From Bdellovibrionales bacterium Ga0074139 (lineage in GTDB: Bacteria > Bdellovibrionota > Bdellovibrionia > Bdellovibrionales > Bdellovibrionaceae), in contig LNEB01000014.1 of the NCBI GenBank assembly GCA_001464795.1, positions 62,001-126,000 on the forward strand: a DNA stretch of 64,000 bases, given 5' to 3'. The notes beneath the pieces are model-generated. The model was given only the letters and a program-made list of their open reading frames with translations, was not told the DNA's origin and made no database searches. Positions within the stretch are counted from its first letter, which is position 1. Each line of letters begins with the position of its first letter. The position numbers and the translations under genes were made by a program. Shown here one piece after another: positions 27,544 through 36,205 of this stretch.

Positions 27544-28875
27544 CTATAAAATATTAGCTGCCAATTCAGCCAGCGGTGATCTTTCACCTTTTGTGAGAGT
27601 CACATGGGCTGCAATGGGATGACCTTTGAATTTTTCAACAGCATAGGTCAAGCCTGAATTGGCCGAATCAACGTAAGGATTGTCGATTTGATACACGTCA
27701 CCGGTCAAGACAACTTTAGTTCCCTGCCCCGCACGCGTTACGATGGTTTTAATCTCGTGAGGTGTCAAATTCTGAGCCTCATCCACGATCAAATACTGTT
27801 TGGGAATGGACCTTCCACGAATATAAGTTAAAGGCTCGATATTCAGCATCCCCTGATTAATCAATTCCTGAGCACGGCCGGCTGCTTTTTTATCAGCTCC
27901 CATTAAAAATTCCACATTATCAAAAATCGGCTGCATCCAAGGATTTAATTTCTGCTCGATGTCGCCGGGTAAATATCCTATGTCTCGGCCCATGGGAAAA
28001 ATGGGACGTGATACGAGTAGTCTTTGAAACTGACCCACATCTAAAGTTTTATGAAGACCCGCTGCAATGGCTAGCAAGGTTTTACCCGTTCCTGCTTTTC
28101 CAACCAGGGATACAAATAAGATCTCATCATTCAGCAAACAATCCATAGCGAAAGATTGCTCAACGTTTCTTCCGTGAATGCCCCAAATGCTATGATCAGG
28201 ACTGTTCAACGGAACTAAGGCTTGATCTTGAAATGAGTATCTGGCGATGGCCGAGTGATTGGGGTTCGATTTATCTTTCATGATCACATACTGATTGGCG
28301 ATTAGCTTCATGGCTGTGAACTCTAGTTTTTTGTTTCTGTAAAAACTATCGATCTGCTCTGGGGTGAGTTCGAGCTCGAGGTAACCCTCATACATATCTT
28401 CTTGAGAAACATTATTAGGTTCGTAATCTCTGGCAGGAATTCCGTAAACGTCAGCTTTAATTCTAAGGTTAATATCTTTTGTGATCAGCTCCACTTTGTG
28501 TCGAGGATGCTGCCTTTGTAGTCCAATGGCCGTCATCAAAATGCGGTTATCAGCTTTTTCTAAATCCAACTCAGCAGGAAGGCTTGCCATCATAATATCT
28601 TGGCTCACGTAAACGGTGGCTTCATTGTTATCCAGCTGAACACCTTGAGCTAAAGATCCCTTGCCACGAAGTACGTCAATGAATCTGGAAAAATGTCTGG
28701 CATTTCGACCATTTTCGCCCTGGTCACGTTTAAATCGGTCCACTTCTTCAATCACTGATATGGGAATATGAATGTCAGCATCCCCAAATTTTAACAGCGC
28801 CAAAGCGTCGAAAAGAATGACATTGGTATCAACAACAATTTTAGTTCGCTTTTGAGATGATCCGGTTTTAGACAA
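27544..28875 (-). CDS. phoH: PIN-PhoH family ATPase/RNase
   Basis: 443 aa. The N-terminal PIN ribonuclease domain (about 10-150) has acidic residues in 'VVDTNVILFDALAL' and 'EKADNRILMTAI'. The PhoH ATPase domain (about 230-443) has Walker A 'VGKAGTGKTLLA', 'FPMGRDIGYLPGD' and Walker B 'YLIVDEAQNLTPHEIKT'. Fused PIN-PhoH proteins are thought to be RNA helicase/RNases. The start is TTG at 28875 with a strong GGAGG six bases upstream. An inverted repeat GTGTGA-N7-TCACAC lies just before the ribosome site. Confidence 0.9.
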   Translation of the reverse strand: MSKTGSSQKRTKIVVDTNVILFDALALLKFGDADIHIPISVIEEVDRFKRDQGENGRNARHFSRFIDVLRGKGSLAQGVQLDNNEATVYVSQDIMMASLPAELDLEKADNRILMTAIGLQRQHPRHKVELITKDINLRIKADVYGIPARDYEPNNVSQEDMYEGYLELELTPEQIDSFYRNKKLEFTAMKLIANQYVIMKDKSNPNHSAIARYSFQDQALVPLNSPDHSIWGIHGRNVEQSFAMDCLLNDEILFVSLVGKAGTGKTLLAIAAGLHKTLDVGQFQRLLVSRPIFPMGRDIGYLPGDIEQKLNPWMQPIFDNVEFLMGADKKAAGRAQELINQGMLNIEPLTYIRGRSIPKQYLIVDEAQNLTPHEIKTIVTRAGQGTKVVLTGDVYQIDNPYVDSANSGLTYAVEKFKGHPIAAHVTLTKGERSPLAELAANIL

Positions 28876-28887
28876 TTGTGTCCTCCT

Positions 28888-28906
28888 GTGTGATTTAAGT
28901 TCACAC
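28888..28906. promoter_or_regulatory. CRP-like inverted repeat before phoH
   Basis: GTGTGA and TCACAC arms with 7 bases between. Canonical CRP/FNR boxes have a 6-bp centre in TGTGA-N6-TCACA, so this is one base too wide. It could be an operator for a CRP/FNR-family regulator or chance symmetry. Confidence 0.3.
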
Positions 28907-28933
28907 TATGGACAGACCAAAGTCTAACGAAAA

Positions 28934-29446
28934 CTAGCGGCTTATGAGGCTGGGGACTTGGATATCTCCCGTGTCTGTTTTCAAAGTGGTCGAAACATTT
29001 TCGATGAATTTTACGAAATGCTGAAGGGCCTGATCGTTCTGCCCCGCTAAAAAATCAGCACCACAACGAAAGACTCCTTCTGAAGTGATGTAGCGACGAT
29101 TACGCATTTTAACTACAAAAGGAAAATAAGTTTTATGATTCAAATAGACCCGCATCGCGACTTCTTGGCCATCTAAAAAGTGGCTCACATTTCCGTCCGT
29201 ATTAAAAGCCACACCGTTTTGTGAAATATCATACAAAGCCACTTTCAAAAGGCCTTTTTCTGGGATGACCGCAAAAGCTCCAACAAACTCTGTCAGCAGA
29301 GTCCTTTTAACGACGCGACGCTCACTGTTCAGGATGGCTTCCCGGGCTTCCACCATATCTAAAACATCAGCCGGCTCGGAAGACTTTGAAATCTCTTCTT
29401 TATTTCGACCCTTAAGACGCTTTGTAATATCTATGATTTGTCCCAA
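28934..29446 (-). CDS. PilZ domain c-di-GMP receptor protein
   Basis: 170 aa, cytoplasmic. The PilZ signature is visible: R-R-V-V-K-R near residue 43-48 (the RxxxR motif) and 'LYDISQNGVAF' (D/NxSxxG) about 25 residues later, both needed for c-di-GMP binding. The C-terminal part has the usual 'FRCGADFLAG' strand. The start is TTG at 29446 behind AGGGGG. A sigma-28-like promoter lies 26 nt upstream, which would tie expression to motility genes. In this window it may respond to the GGDEF protein at 47650 (inference). Confidence 0.85.
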   Translation of the reverse strand: MGQIIDITKRLKGRNKEEISKSSEPADVLDMVEAREAILNSERRVVKRTLLTEFVGAFAVIPEKGLLKVALYDISQNGVAFNTDGNVSHFLDGQEVAMRVYLNHKTYFPFVVKMRNRRYITSEGVFRCGADFLAGQNDQALQHFVKFIENVSTTLKTDTGDIQVPSLISR

Positions 29447-29472
29447 ACTGCCCCCTGACTAAGTATTATTTT

Positions 29473-29500
29473 CTATCGGCAGGTTCTAAAAAACACTTTA
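29473..29500 (-). promoter_or_regulatory. Sigma-28-like promoter of the PilZ gene
   Basis: On the minus strand, TAAAGTGT (29500-29493), a 12-nt spacer, then GCCGATAG (29480-29473). This is the best match to the FliA consensus in the window. It predicts a transcript start near 29466 and a 20-nt leader containing the AGGGGG ribosome site. Confidence 0.7.
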
Positions 29501-29547
29501 TCCCTTTCTCTCTTGATACTTCCAGCTGAGCGATTAAAAATAGAAGA

Positions 29548-30393
29548 GTGAAGTTGTCACTGGCCCTCACCTTAAGTCTAGTTGCCCATTTTCTGATCAC
29601 CACAGCGGTGACTTTGTATTCCCAGTGGAATCCAGAAAAATCACTGGCCCCTGTGGAAATTGTTTATGTGAACCCACCTGAAAATTTACCAAAGAATCCA
29701 CAAACTTTTGTGCCCCATTTACCAGTGCCTGAAAAATTAAAATTTGATGATAATTCTGAAGCCCAATTTGCATCACAGGAAAAAGTTCGCGTGCTACTGG
29801 AAACTCAAGCCCGCGAAAAAGGACTCACAAAAAACCGCGTCTCCGGGCCCAAGTTCCTGCAGCCTTTTCAGGATGAAATATCTGAATCCTCCGAGCAAAA
29901 AAATAAATTTGATCTCAAAGATCCCGATGGCTTTAAAGTATTTGATCCTAAAAAAGAATTGGCCCAACTGAATCAAATGCCGTCCACAGTCAGTGTGGCA
30001 CTTCCTGATAATATTGCTCTGGGATCCATGACAACTTTAAATACGGATCGGCATTTGTTTTATTCTTTTTATTCAAGACTAGAGTCACGGACCTATCCAC
30101 GTTGGTCAGATCTTGTGCACAAAACTTTTGAAAGTTACCCACCCACTTTAAGAAAAAAATTATTTGGCAGCCGAAAGCTGACCACTCAGGTGATTATATT
30201 ATTAAAACCTAACGGTGAGTTTCACCGCGCTGAAGTTCATTCCAGCTCTGGAATAAAAAAACTCGACATGACTTCGGCCTTGGCCTTTCAAGAAGCTCGC
30301 ATATTTCCCAATCCTCCAATGGAAATGATAAGGCCTGATGGTTTTATTCATATAAGTGCTAGTTTTACTGTGGACTTTAGACCTGTCCAGTAG
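29548..30393 (+). CDS. TonB-family energy transducer-like protein
   Basis: 281 aa. One N-terminal membrane helix (residues 5-25) is followed by a Pro-rich periplasmic spacer ('PVEIVYVNPPENLPKNPQ', 'VPHLPVPEKLKF'). The C-terminal TonB-like domain, about 190-281, includes 'TQVIILLKPNGEFHRAEVHS' and 'ALAFQEARIFPNPP'. TonB proteins pass proton-motive energy from ExbB/ExbD to outer-membrane receptors. No exbB, exbD or receptor gene is next to it here. The start is GTG. A small beta-barrel gene follows on the same strand. Confidence 0.75.
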   Translation: MKLSLALTLSLVAHFLITTAVTLYSQWNPEKSLAPVEIVYVNPPENLPKNPQTFVPHLPVPEKLKFDDNSEAQFASQEKVRVLLETQAREKGLTKNRVSGPKFLQPFQDEISESSEQKNKFDLKDPDGFKVFDPKKELAQLNQMPSTVSVALPDNIALGSMTTLNTDRHLFYSFYSRLESRTYPRWSDLVHKTFESYPPTLRKKLFGSRKLTTQVIILLKPNGEFHRAEVHSSSGIKKLDMTSALAFQEARIFPNPPMEMIRPDGFIHISASFTVDFRPVQ

Positions 30394-30429
30394 GGCCTTT
30401 TTAATAATTAATCTGCTATCATAATATCA

Positions 30430-30984
30430 ATGAAATCATTAATTTTTCTTCTACTTTTATCTTCTTTCTCTCATGCGATGAATTATGAACTTGGAGTTTC
30501 TTTTGCTAAAAAGAAAAACTCATTTGATAAGGATAATTATTTTGAAACAGAAAGCACCACGGCTTCTGTTTCTGTTTATTTCACAGAACAATTAGCACTC
30601 GAGATGAGCTACACCGACGCCAAAGCGATCCGCTATGAAAAACCACCGGGTGGGAACACCACGGAAACTTATCAAAAAACAGAAGTACTAGGGGCCGATT
30701 TAATTCTTGTCTTGGCGGATCGGAAATCTTGGCTTCAACCCTACATCAAAGGTGGAATGGCGCAGCTAAAACGTTCGCAAACAGTGAACGTATTAGAGCT
30801 TAATAACCCCCAATCTTTAGATATTGAAACCGCCATTATTCCCAGCTACGGAGTCGGTTTAAAAATCGGTATCACGAAAGCTTTGTCATTTCGGGTCTCC
30901 TATGATGTATGGCAAACACCCGTTGGTGGAGGCTCGACCAGTGATGACAGCCAAATCCGTGCGGGCGTCTCTTGGACATTGTAG
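30430..30984 (+). CDS. Small outer-membrane beta-barrel protein
   Basis: 184 aa with a short signal peptide (MKSLIFLLLLSSFSHA). The mature part has alternating aromatic/hydrophobic strands ('ASVSVYFTEQLALEMSYTDA', 'WLQPYIKGGMAQL', 'PSYGVGLKIGITKALSFRVS') and ends 'IRAGVSWTL', a usual C-terminal strand for an 8-stranded OmpW/OmpA-type barrel. Specific function not recognised. The aminopeptidase gene starts inside its last codons. Confidence 0.75.
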   Translation: MKSLIFLLLLSSFSHAMNYELGVSFAKKKNSFDKDNYFETESTTASVSVYFTEQLALEMSYTDAKAIRYEKPPGGNTTETYQKTEVLGADLILVLADRKSWLQPYIKGGMAQLKRSQTVNVLELNNPQSLDIETAIIPSYGVGLKIGITKALSFRVSYDVWQTPVGGGSTSDDSQIRAGVSWTL

Positions 30985-32006
30985 TCCGACTTAGTTTTTT
31001 ATTCTTATGTTTAAGTCTTTCAGGTTGTTACACTTTAAAAAGTGCCTACCATCAAATGTCATTACTCTCATCCACTGAAACCTATGAAAGTGTTTTAAAA
31101 AAACCAGATTTGACAATTGAACAGAGAAATAAAATTGAACTGGCCAGAAAAGTTTTAGATTTTGCAAAAAATGAATTAAAACTAAATTCCGAAGGTAACT
31201 ATTCAAAAATTGTGATGCTTGACCGCCCCTATGTGACCTATGTGGTCAGTGCGGCGGAGGCTTGGAAACTTGAGCCCTATCAGTGGTCCTTTCCCATTGT
31301 TGGGAAGGTTCCTTATTTAGGTTTTTTTAATCAGCAAGAAGCCCTCGATCAAGAGCAGGAATTAAAAAATAAAGGCTATGACACTTATATGCGAGGTGTT
31401 TCAGCTTATTCTACTCTAGGTTGGTTCAAAGACCCATTGTTATCTAGCATGCTAAGATATGATGATCACGTACTTGTGGAAACCCTTATCCACGAACTTG
31501 TCCACACCACTTTTTGGGTGAAAGATCATGTGGAATTTAATGAACGCCTGGCTACATTTTTAGGACGTAAAGGCACAGAACTCTTTTATCAAAGTGATCA
31601 AAATATCAATACAGTTATGAATAATGAAATTGCTGATGAAATTTTGTTTTCTAAATTTATCACGGATGAAGTTCAACAATTAAGTCATTGGTATCAATCA
31701 TTACCTGAATCTCAACAAAGGATAGAAATTAAAGAAGCCAGAATAAAAGAAATTCAAACTAAATTTCAGACTCAGATTATTCCTAAAATGAAAACTGATT
31801 CCTATCAAAAGTTTGCAGACTTAAAATTGAATAATGCCAGACTTGTCATGTACCGAACCTACTTGAAAGATGACGGTGACTTTGAAAGATTATGGGCCAA
31901 GTCAGGGCAAAACTTTGCCAAGTTTATTGAACTCTGCCAACCATTAGAAAATTCAAAAAATCCTGACGAAAGTCTAACAAAACTACTGGTCGATAACACA
32001 AAGTAA
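30972..32006 (+). CDS. Predicted zinc aminopeptidase lipoprotein
   Basis: 344 aa, beginning with TTG in the end of the barrel gene (13-nt overlap). The signal sequence has a lipobox, 'LSLSGC', so it is probably lipid-anchored. The zinc motif HELVH lies in 'VETLIHELVHTTFWVKDH', followed by 'FNERLATFLGRKG' with the downstream glutamate. This pattern and length match the predicted aminopeptidase family COG4324. It would act in the periplasm on peptides; relevance to prey protein digestion is a guess. Confidence 0.8.
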   Translation: MDIVVRLSFLFLCLSLSGCYTLKSAYHQMSLLSSTETYESVLKKPDLTIEQRNKIELARKVLDFAKNELKLNSEGNYSKIVMLDRPYVTYVVSAAEAWKLEPYQWSFPIVGKVPYLGFFNQQEALDQEQELKNKGYDTYMRGVSAYSTLGWFKDPLLSSMLRYDDHVLVETLIHELVHTTFWVKDHVEFNERLATFLGRKGTELFYQSDQNINTVMNNEIADEILFSKFITDEVQQLSHWYQSLPESQQRIEIKEARIKEIQTKFQTQIIPKMKTDSYQKFADLKLNNARLVMYRTYLKDDGDFERLWAKSGQNFAKFIELCQPLENSKNPDESLTKLLVDNTK

Positions 32007-32045
32007 ACAGTAGTCAGACGATAAGTAATTTGATTAAATTAATGA

Positions 32046-32528
32046 ATGTTAATCATAAATTTACTATTAAGCATCGTCATTTTACAATCGGCAGAAGCAA
32101 GTCAAGACATCCGTAAAATTGAAAAACTGTTTGCAGAAACTCCGTTTGTTACAAAAGATGAAAAATTAATAAATCTACCGAAAGGTGAAAAAATTATTTT
32201 TTTTTGGGCAAGCTGGTGTGAAATATGTAAAAACATAACACCTTACTGGCTTGATAAGGCAAAAACATTAGAATTTCAAAATTCACTTTTTTTTATAAAT
32301 GTTGATGAAAACAACTCGCTTTGGCAAAAAAACAAAAGCCAAATTAATCCAAATCAAAATCTATTTCCAAATATTAAAAACAAAAAGGATCTTATGATCA
32401 TTGAAAAATTGCCATTAGTTTATGTATTTGGGAAAAAAGATAATATCGAAGCCATTTATGCCGTTTGGAATGAACGAACTTCTAGACTACCCATCAATCG
32501 ATTCGTAAACATCAAGAGGATTAAATGA
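32046..32528 (+). CDS. Periplasmic TlpA-like thioredoxin
   Basis: 160 aa. The signal peptide (MLIINLLLSIVILQSAEAS) is followed by a thioredoxin fold with 'IFFWASWCEICKNITPYW' (C58, C61). The spacing and the cis-Pro region ('EKLPLVYVFGK') fit TlpA/ResE-type reductases. It shares an ATGA stop-start overlap with the rhodanese-like gene, so the two products probably work together in a periplasmic thiol or sulfur task. The A+T content is higher than in the neighbours. Confidence 0.8.
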   Translation: MLIINLLLSIVILQSAEASQDIRKIEKLFAETPFVTKDEKLINLPKGEKIIFFWASWCEICKNITPYWLDKAKTLEFQNSLFFINVDENNSLWQKNKSQINPNQNLFPNIKNKKDLMIIEKLPLVYVFGKKDNIEAIYAVWNERTSRLPINRFVNIKRIK

Positions 32529-33931
32529 AAAAAATTGACCCCCTGTTTATATTTTTTATATTTTCATCTCTTGTTGCCGCTTATGTCGGATACTCAAGGT
32601 ATCAAAAAAGAAAATTAGTCAATCAGCCAATTCCCACCGTCACATCAACAAAGCCTACAGTTGCTGCCACTAATATCCCTGCACCAGCAAAAGTAGAAAT
32701 CAGCAATCCAGTGCCAGAAGGATTGATTCCAGCAGATAAAGCTATTGAAGAATTTAAAAACTTAAGCGAGATCAAAGTCGTTAAGGATAATGATATTTTT
32801 TGCTTAAGAAAAAGCCAGAAAGTTTTCTTTCTACCTCGAGAATGGGCCGTACTCATTACTCGTGAAAAAAAACTTTCTGTCACGCTACCTAAGGAAATTA
32901 CAAGCTGTCTAACACCCGGCTCTTGGAAATTGTGGGTGACTGAATTTGATAAAATTTATCAGTTACCCTACCGGTATTACTTTCAAATTAATGTGTCGAT
33001 AGAAAGTTTGAAACCAGACCCAGCCCCCACCGCAGCTGAATTAAAAATAATTTCAGATTTATTCTCAACGCAAAATTTCACAGAAGGTAATGTTAAAGTT
33101 CAATTATCTTCTCCTACTTTTAGTGACTTTAGATTTCACCCCACTGCTCTTGGAAACTCTTTGTATGCGAACATTCAAGAAACTCAACAAGATCAAACAA
33201 CAGATTCAGCTAGTTTAGTTGAAAGCCTGAAAGATTCCCAAATCCTAAGAGGACAATATCTAAGTCCTTCTTCACCCCATCTTAATATAAAAAACTTTGC
33301 CACAACTGCAATCAATGATATTTTCTTGGATTCTGATTTAGATATACTAGCTGAAAATATATCTTTAGCTCATTTTTATCATAACAAAAAAATTGTTAAT
33401 GTTTATGTTAAAAAAGTTGAAAATCGCCATCGATACTTAAGAAAAGAAAAAAATATAAGATTTAATGACTTTTTGCGAAATCAAAACAACTTTGCGATTA
33501 TTGATGTGAGGACGAATAATATTTCTAAAAAATTAAGCCTCAAAGGAGCCAATAAACTTAGTTTTAGAACCTTTGGTGCCAACTATCCTTATCAATTAGT
33601 TAATGTTTTTAAAGGCCATCCTGCTACACAAAAGATAATTCAACAGGAAAAAGTAGCACAAACTGAAGTTCTTGAATTAGCTAATAAGAATCCCAATCAA
33701 AAATATTTAATATTATCTTCTGGAGACGGTGATATTTTTGCAGCTCGTTCACTTGAACTGTTAACTGAAAAGCAAAAAGAAAACTTTAGCATTTTAATTG
33801 AAGGTTTTCATCACGCTTTTATTTATAGCTACTTTTTTGGCGGACTTGAGTTCGAAACTTTTGATAATAAAATTATTAAAGCTGCAGATTTTCCTAATGA
33901 ACAAGACTTTTTACTTCTTGGTTTTTTTTAA
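32525..33931 (+). CDS. Membrane-anchored protein with degenerate rhodanese-like domain
   Basis: 468 aa with an N-terminal membrane anchor (residues 6-22) and a Pro/Thr-rich linker. The central part is unrecognised. The C-terminal third (about 325-450) follows the rhodanese order: 'NFAIIDVRTNN', 'LKGANKLSFR', 'YLILSSGDGDIFAARSLELL' and 'FSILIEGFHHAF'. The catalytic Cys loop is replaced by S-S-G-D-G-D, so sulfurtransfer is unlikely. Ribosome site GAGG lies 5 nt before the ATG. It overlaps the convergent HTTM-like gene by 21 nt. Confidence 0.6.
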   Translation: MKKIDPLFIFFIFSSLVAAYVGYSRYQKRKLVNQPIPTVTSTKPTVAATNIPAPAKVEISNPVPEGLIPADKAIEEFKNLSEIKVVKDNDIFCLRKSQKVFFLPREWAVLITREKKLSVTLPKEITSCLTPGSWKLWVTEFDKIYQLPYRYYFQINVSIESLKPDPAPTAAELKIISDLFSTQNFTEGNVKVQLSSPTFSDFRFHPTALGNSLYANIQETQQDQTTDSASLVESLKDSQILRGQYLSPSSPHLNIKNFATTAINDIFLDSDLDILAENISLAHFYHNKKIVNVYVKKVENRHRYLRKEKNIRFNDFLRNQNNFAIIDVRTNNISKKLSLKGANKLSFRTFGANYPYQLVNVFKGHPATQKIIQQEKVAQTEVLELANKNPNQKYLILSSGDGDIFAARSLELLTEKQKENFSILIEGFHHAFIYSYFFGGLEFETFDNKIIKAADFPNEQDFLLLGFF

Positions 33932-35284
33932 ATATACGACCAACATTAAAAATAACATTCCCATCCAAAGTATAAAAAATAGCATTCTTAAATAAGGGGT
34001 AAAAGGTTCAATCAATTTTTGAACTGCTAGTTTTTCAATAACTGGAGTTGCGGAAATCATTCCAACGGAAATGTTACCTGAGTATCCACTGATTTCATTT
34101 TTTTTGGGATATCCAACAATTTTCGTATTTTTTGTATTCAACCATTTGTTTTCACCCCACATCGAAAATTCAAGGTCACAAATATTTTTCTCATTAACGA
34201 GTTCGTAGAAAGGCTGACCATTCATTGATTTAATAAAGACTAATGATACTGGATGCTGATTTTGATCTTTTTTACATTGCTGTTGAGCTTTTAAAAAAGT
34301 TTTTCTTGGACTACAGCGATACATGGAATTGGTTGTTGAATAGCTTACTTTTTTTCTGTTGGTTTCAGGGCCATAGGAGTATTCATTAATGCATTGGTAA
34401 TTGGCATCGAACATATTAAAATGATAGCCTTCCCAGCGTAATGTTTGCTTAGGATTTTCATTGAATGTGTGGGGAACAAGCTGCATACAAATGACAAAGA
34501 TAATAAAGGCCCACGCTGACTTGTTCAATCGAGTATTGGAATTAAATGCTTCTATATTATTGTTGCCATTTAAATTAGGTAGAAATAATATCCAAAGATT
34601 TACGATACATCTTACAGGATAAAAAAAGCCAACCATAGTCACTGAATACACATGAAAAATAGTCCAAACCCCGACGGCTGCTTTTCTTGTTTTTGAGTAC
34701 AGCAAAGCCCATCCACCAAATATTTCAAAAATGATTACAGTCAAAGTCATCAATGGAATTAAATTGTCATGGAAAAGTGGCATACCTAATTTAAGAGCTG
34801 AAAAATAGGTCCCTTCGATCCATCCCTCATCAAACTTCACTATTGCTGAAAAACTATAACAAAGTGCCCACATCACTTGTGCACCAAATATTCGATTATT
34901 TCGATTTAATAGAAAGGCAATCGTTGGTAATAAATGAAAGAAGTAAAAATTATGCTGGCCAGAAAAAATCCAAAAATAAGCAATAAAAAGTTTTGTCAGA
35001 GTTAAAACCCAAATTAGGGGTATGTATATTTTTTCTTTATTTAAAACGATAAATCCGTAGGTGGCTAATATAACACCAAAGATTAACATAAAAAATATAT
35101 GCAAATTATAAGACTGGGGCAAACCATCAAGATAGGGAAGAATTTGATTGCAATCTACGAAATGGGGCCAGCAATTATTTTCTCTGCCCTGTGGATTACG
35201 TGTTACGAACGGGTGGAAATCAAACAAAAAAACGGAAGTTGTTCCTAGTGCAAAAAATCTTTCCCAATTTTTTTGTGAAATCAT
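33911..35284 (-). CDS. HTTM / vitamin-K-carboxylase-like membrane protein
   Basis: 457 aa with about eight to ten hydrophobic helices ('IFFMLIFGVILATYGFIVL', 'LIPLMTLTVIIFEIFGGWAL') and a periplasmic C-terminal part ending in one more helix and KKTKK. The helix pattern with 'FSAIVKFDEGWIEGTYF' and 'HDNLIPLMTLTVIIFEI' resembles the HTTM domain of gamma-carboxylase-like bacterial proteins. It follows three prepilin genes by 3 nt, so it is probably cotranscribed. A lipid or protein modification role is unproven. Confidence 0.6.
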   Translation of the reverse strand: MISQKNWERFFALGTTSVFLFDFHPFVTRNPQGRENNCWPHFVDCNQILPYLDGLPQSYNLHIFFMLIFGVILATYGFIVLNKEKIYIPLIWVLTLTKLFIAYFWIFSGQHNFYFFHLLPTIAFLLNRNNRIFGAQVMWALCYSFSAIVKFDEGWIEGTYFSALKLGMPLFHDNLIPLMTLTVIIFEIFGGWALLYSKTRKAAVGVWTIFHVYSVTMVGFFYPVRCIVNLWILFLPNLNGNNNIEAFNSNTRLNKSAWAFIIFVICMQLVPHTFNENPKQTLRWEGYHFNMFDANYQCINEYSYGPETNRKKVSYSTTNSMYRCSPRKTFLKAQQQCKKDQNQHPVSLVFIKSMNGQPFYELVNEKNICDLEFSMWGENKWLNTKNTKIVGYPKKNEISGYSGNISVGMISATPVIEKLAVQKLIEPFTPYLRMLFFILWMGMLFLMLVVYLKKTKK

Positions 35285-35287
35285 GCT

Positions 35288-36205
35288 TTATTGACAATCC
35301 CCTGCATCTCCACCGCAGTCTCCATCACTGTTTGTACCAAACCCAGGTAAAGCATCAGAATATCCACTTGGATAATTATTAGTACATGATGCGCCCAAAG
35401 GCAGACATTCAAATACACCACTTGCTGATACGCCTTTTGGGTACTGACCTAAGGGGCAAGATTGGTTATTAACGTAGGGACCACATGTTATAAGTCCTGT
35501 ACTTGAAATGCCAACGACAATCTGACCTTGCGGACAATTTGTATTAGAGCCTGCCATTGTACAAGTACTAAGGGCTGCATTAAACACCCCACCAATGGCA
35601 TCACATTGCTCTTTTGAATTATTCTGCACAACTCCACGGACAAATTCAAAACTAAAAAAGTCAGGATTAGGAATTTTTTCACTATGTGATGGTTTAACAT
35701 CCAATTCACCTATAATTCGAATCAATGGAAATCGACATAAAGCATTGTCACAATTAGGAACCCATCGAACACGAAATCGATAAACACAATTGACTGAAGT
35801 GAGGTAATTACAAAGCTGACCCTCTTGATCAAAACCCATATTGTTAATGTCATAGCCAGCCAACCGAAGCCCACCATTTCGAAATTCAATTAATAATTGA
35901 TCTCCTGAACCTGTGCATCCAGTCATGGAAGCGGCACGCAAACAATTTGTTCCGCCAGTGGGACTTGCCACATAAGGAGCCGCATTTGAATCTATGGTTT
36001 GTAACCAACCTTGAGTTGTATTAATCGAGCTAATCATTGAATTTCGAATACCAAGTACAACTTCAGAGGCTTGCTTTTTAGACTTTAAATTAAGTGCAGT
36101 GGTAATGGTGGCAAATGTCGTTCCAATAGAAAGACTAATCAAGGCAAGTCCTACAAGAGATTCTATTAAGGTGAATGCTTTATTATTTTTTAAAAAACGT
36201 CGCAT
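35288..36205 (-). CDS. Prepilin-like protein with Cys-rich C-terminus (third of three)
   Basis: 305 aa from ATG 36205; the open frame extends to 36262, but only this start places the type IV prepilin leader correctly: MRRFLKNNKA then FTLIESLVGLALISLSI, cut before F. The residue before the cut is Ala instead of the usual Gly. The C-terminal half has 'C.AIGGVFNAALSTC' and two 'CP.GQ...GIS..G...C' units. It would enter the inner membrane and possibly a type IV pilus or type II-like pseudopilus. The start overlaps the preceding prepilin's end by 16 nt. Confidence 0.75.
   Translation of the reverse strand: MRRFLKNNKAFTLIESLVGLALISLSIGTTFATITTALNLKSKKQASEVVLGIRNSMISSINTTQGWLQTIDSNAAPYVASPTGGTNCLRAASMTGCTGSGDQLLIEFRNGGLRLAGYDINNMGFDQEGQLCNYLTSVNCVYRFRVRWVPNCDNALCRFPLIRIIGELDVKPSHSEKIPNPDFFSFEFVRGVVQNNSKEQCDAIGGVFNAALSTCTMAGSNTNCPQGQIVVGISSTGLITCGPYVNNQSCPLGQYPKGVSASGVFECLPLGASCTNNYPSGYSDALPGFGTNSDGDCGGDAGDCQ

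Noticed and set aside
27302-27622. Plus-strand ORF across the maoC-phoH junction
   Set aside because: It is antisense to two clearly conserved proteins and matches nothing I recognise.
32045-32063. GACGATAA (7 of 8 with the sigma-28 -10) before the TlpA-like gene at 32046
   Set aside because: The -35 position does not match and the CCGAT core is broken, so it was not counted among the promoters.
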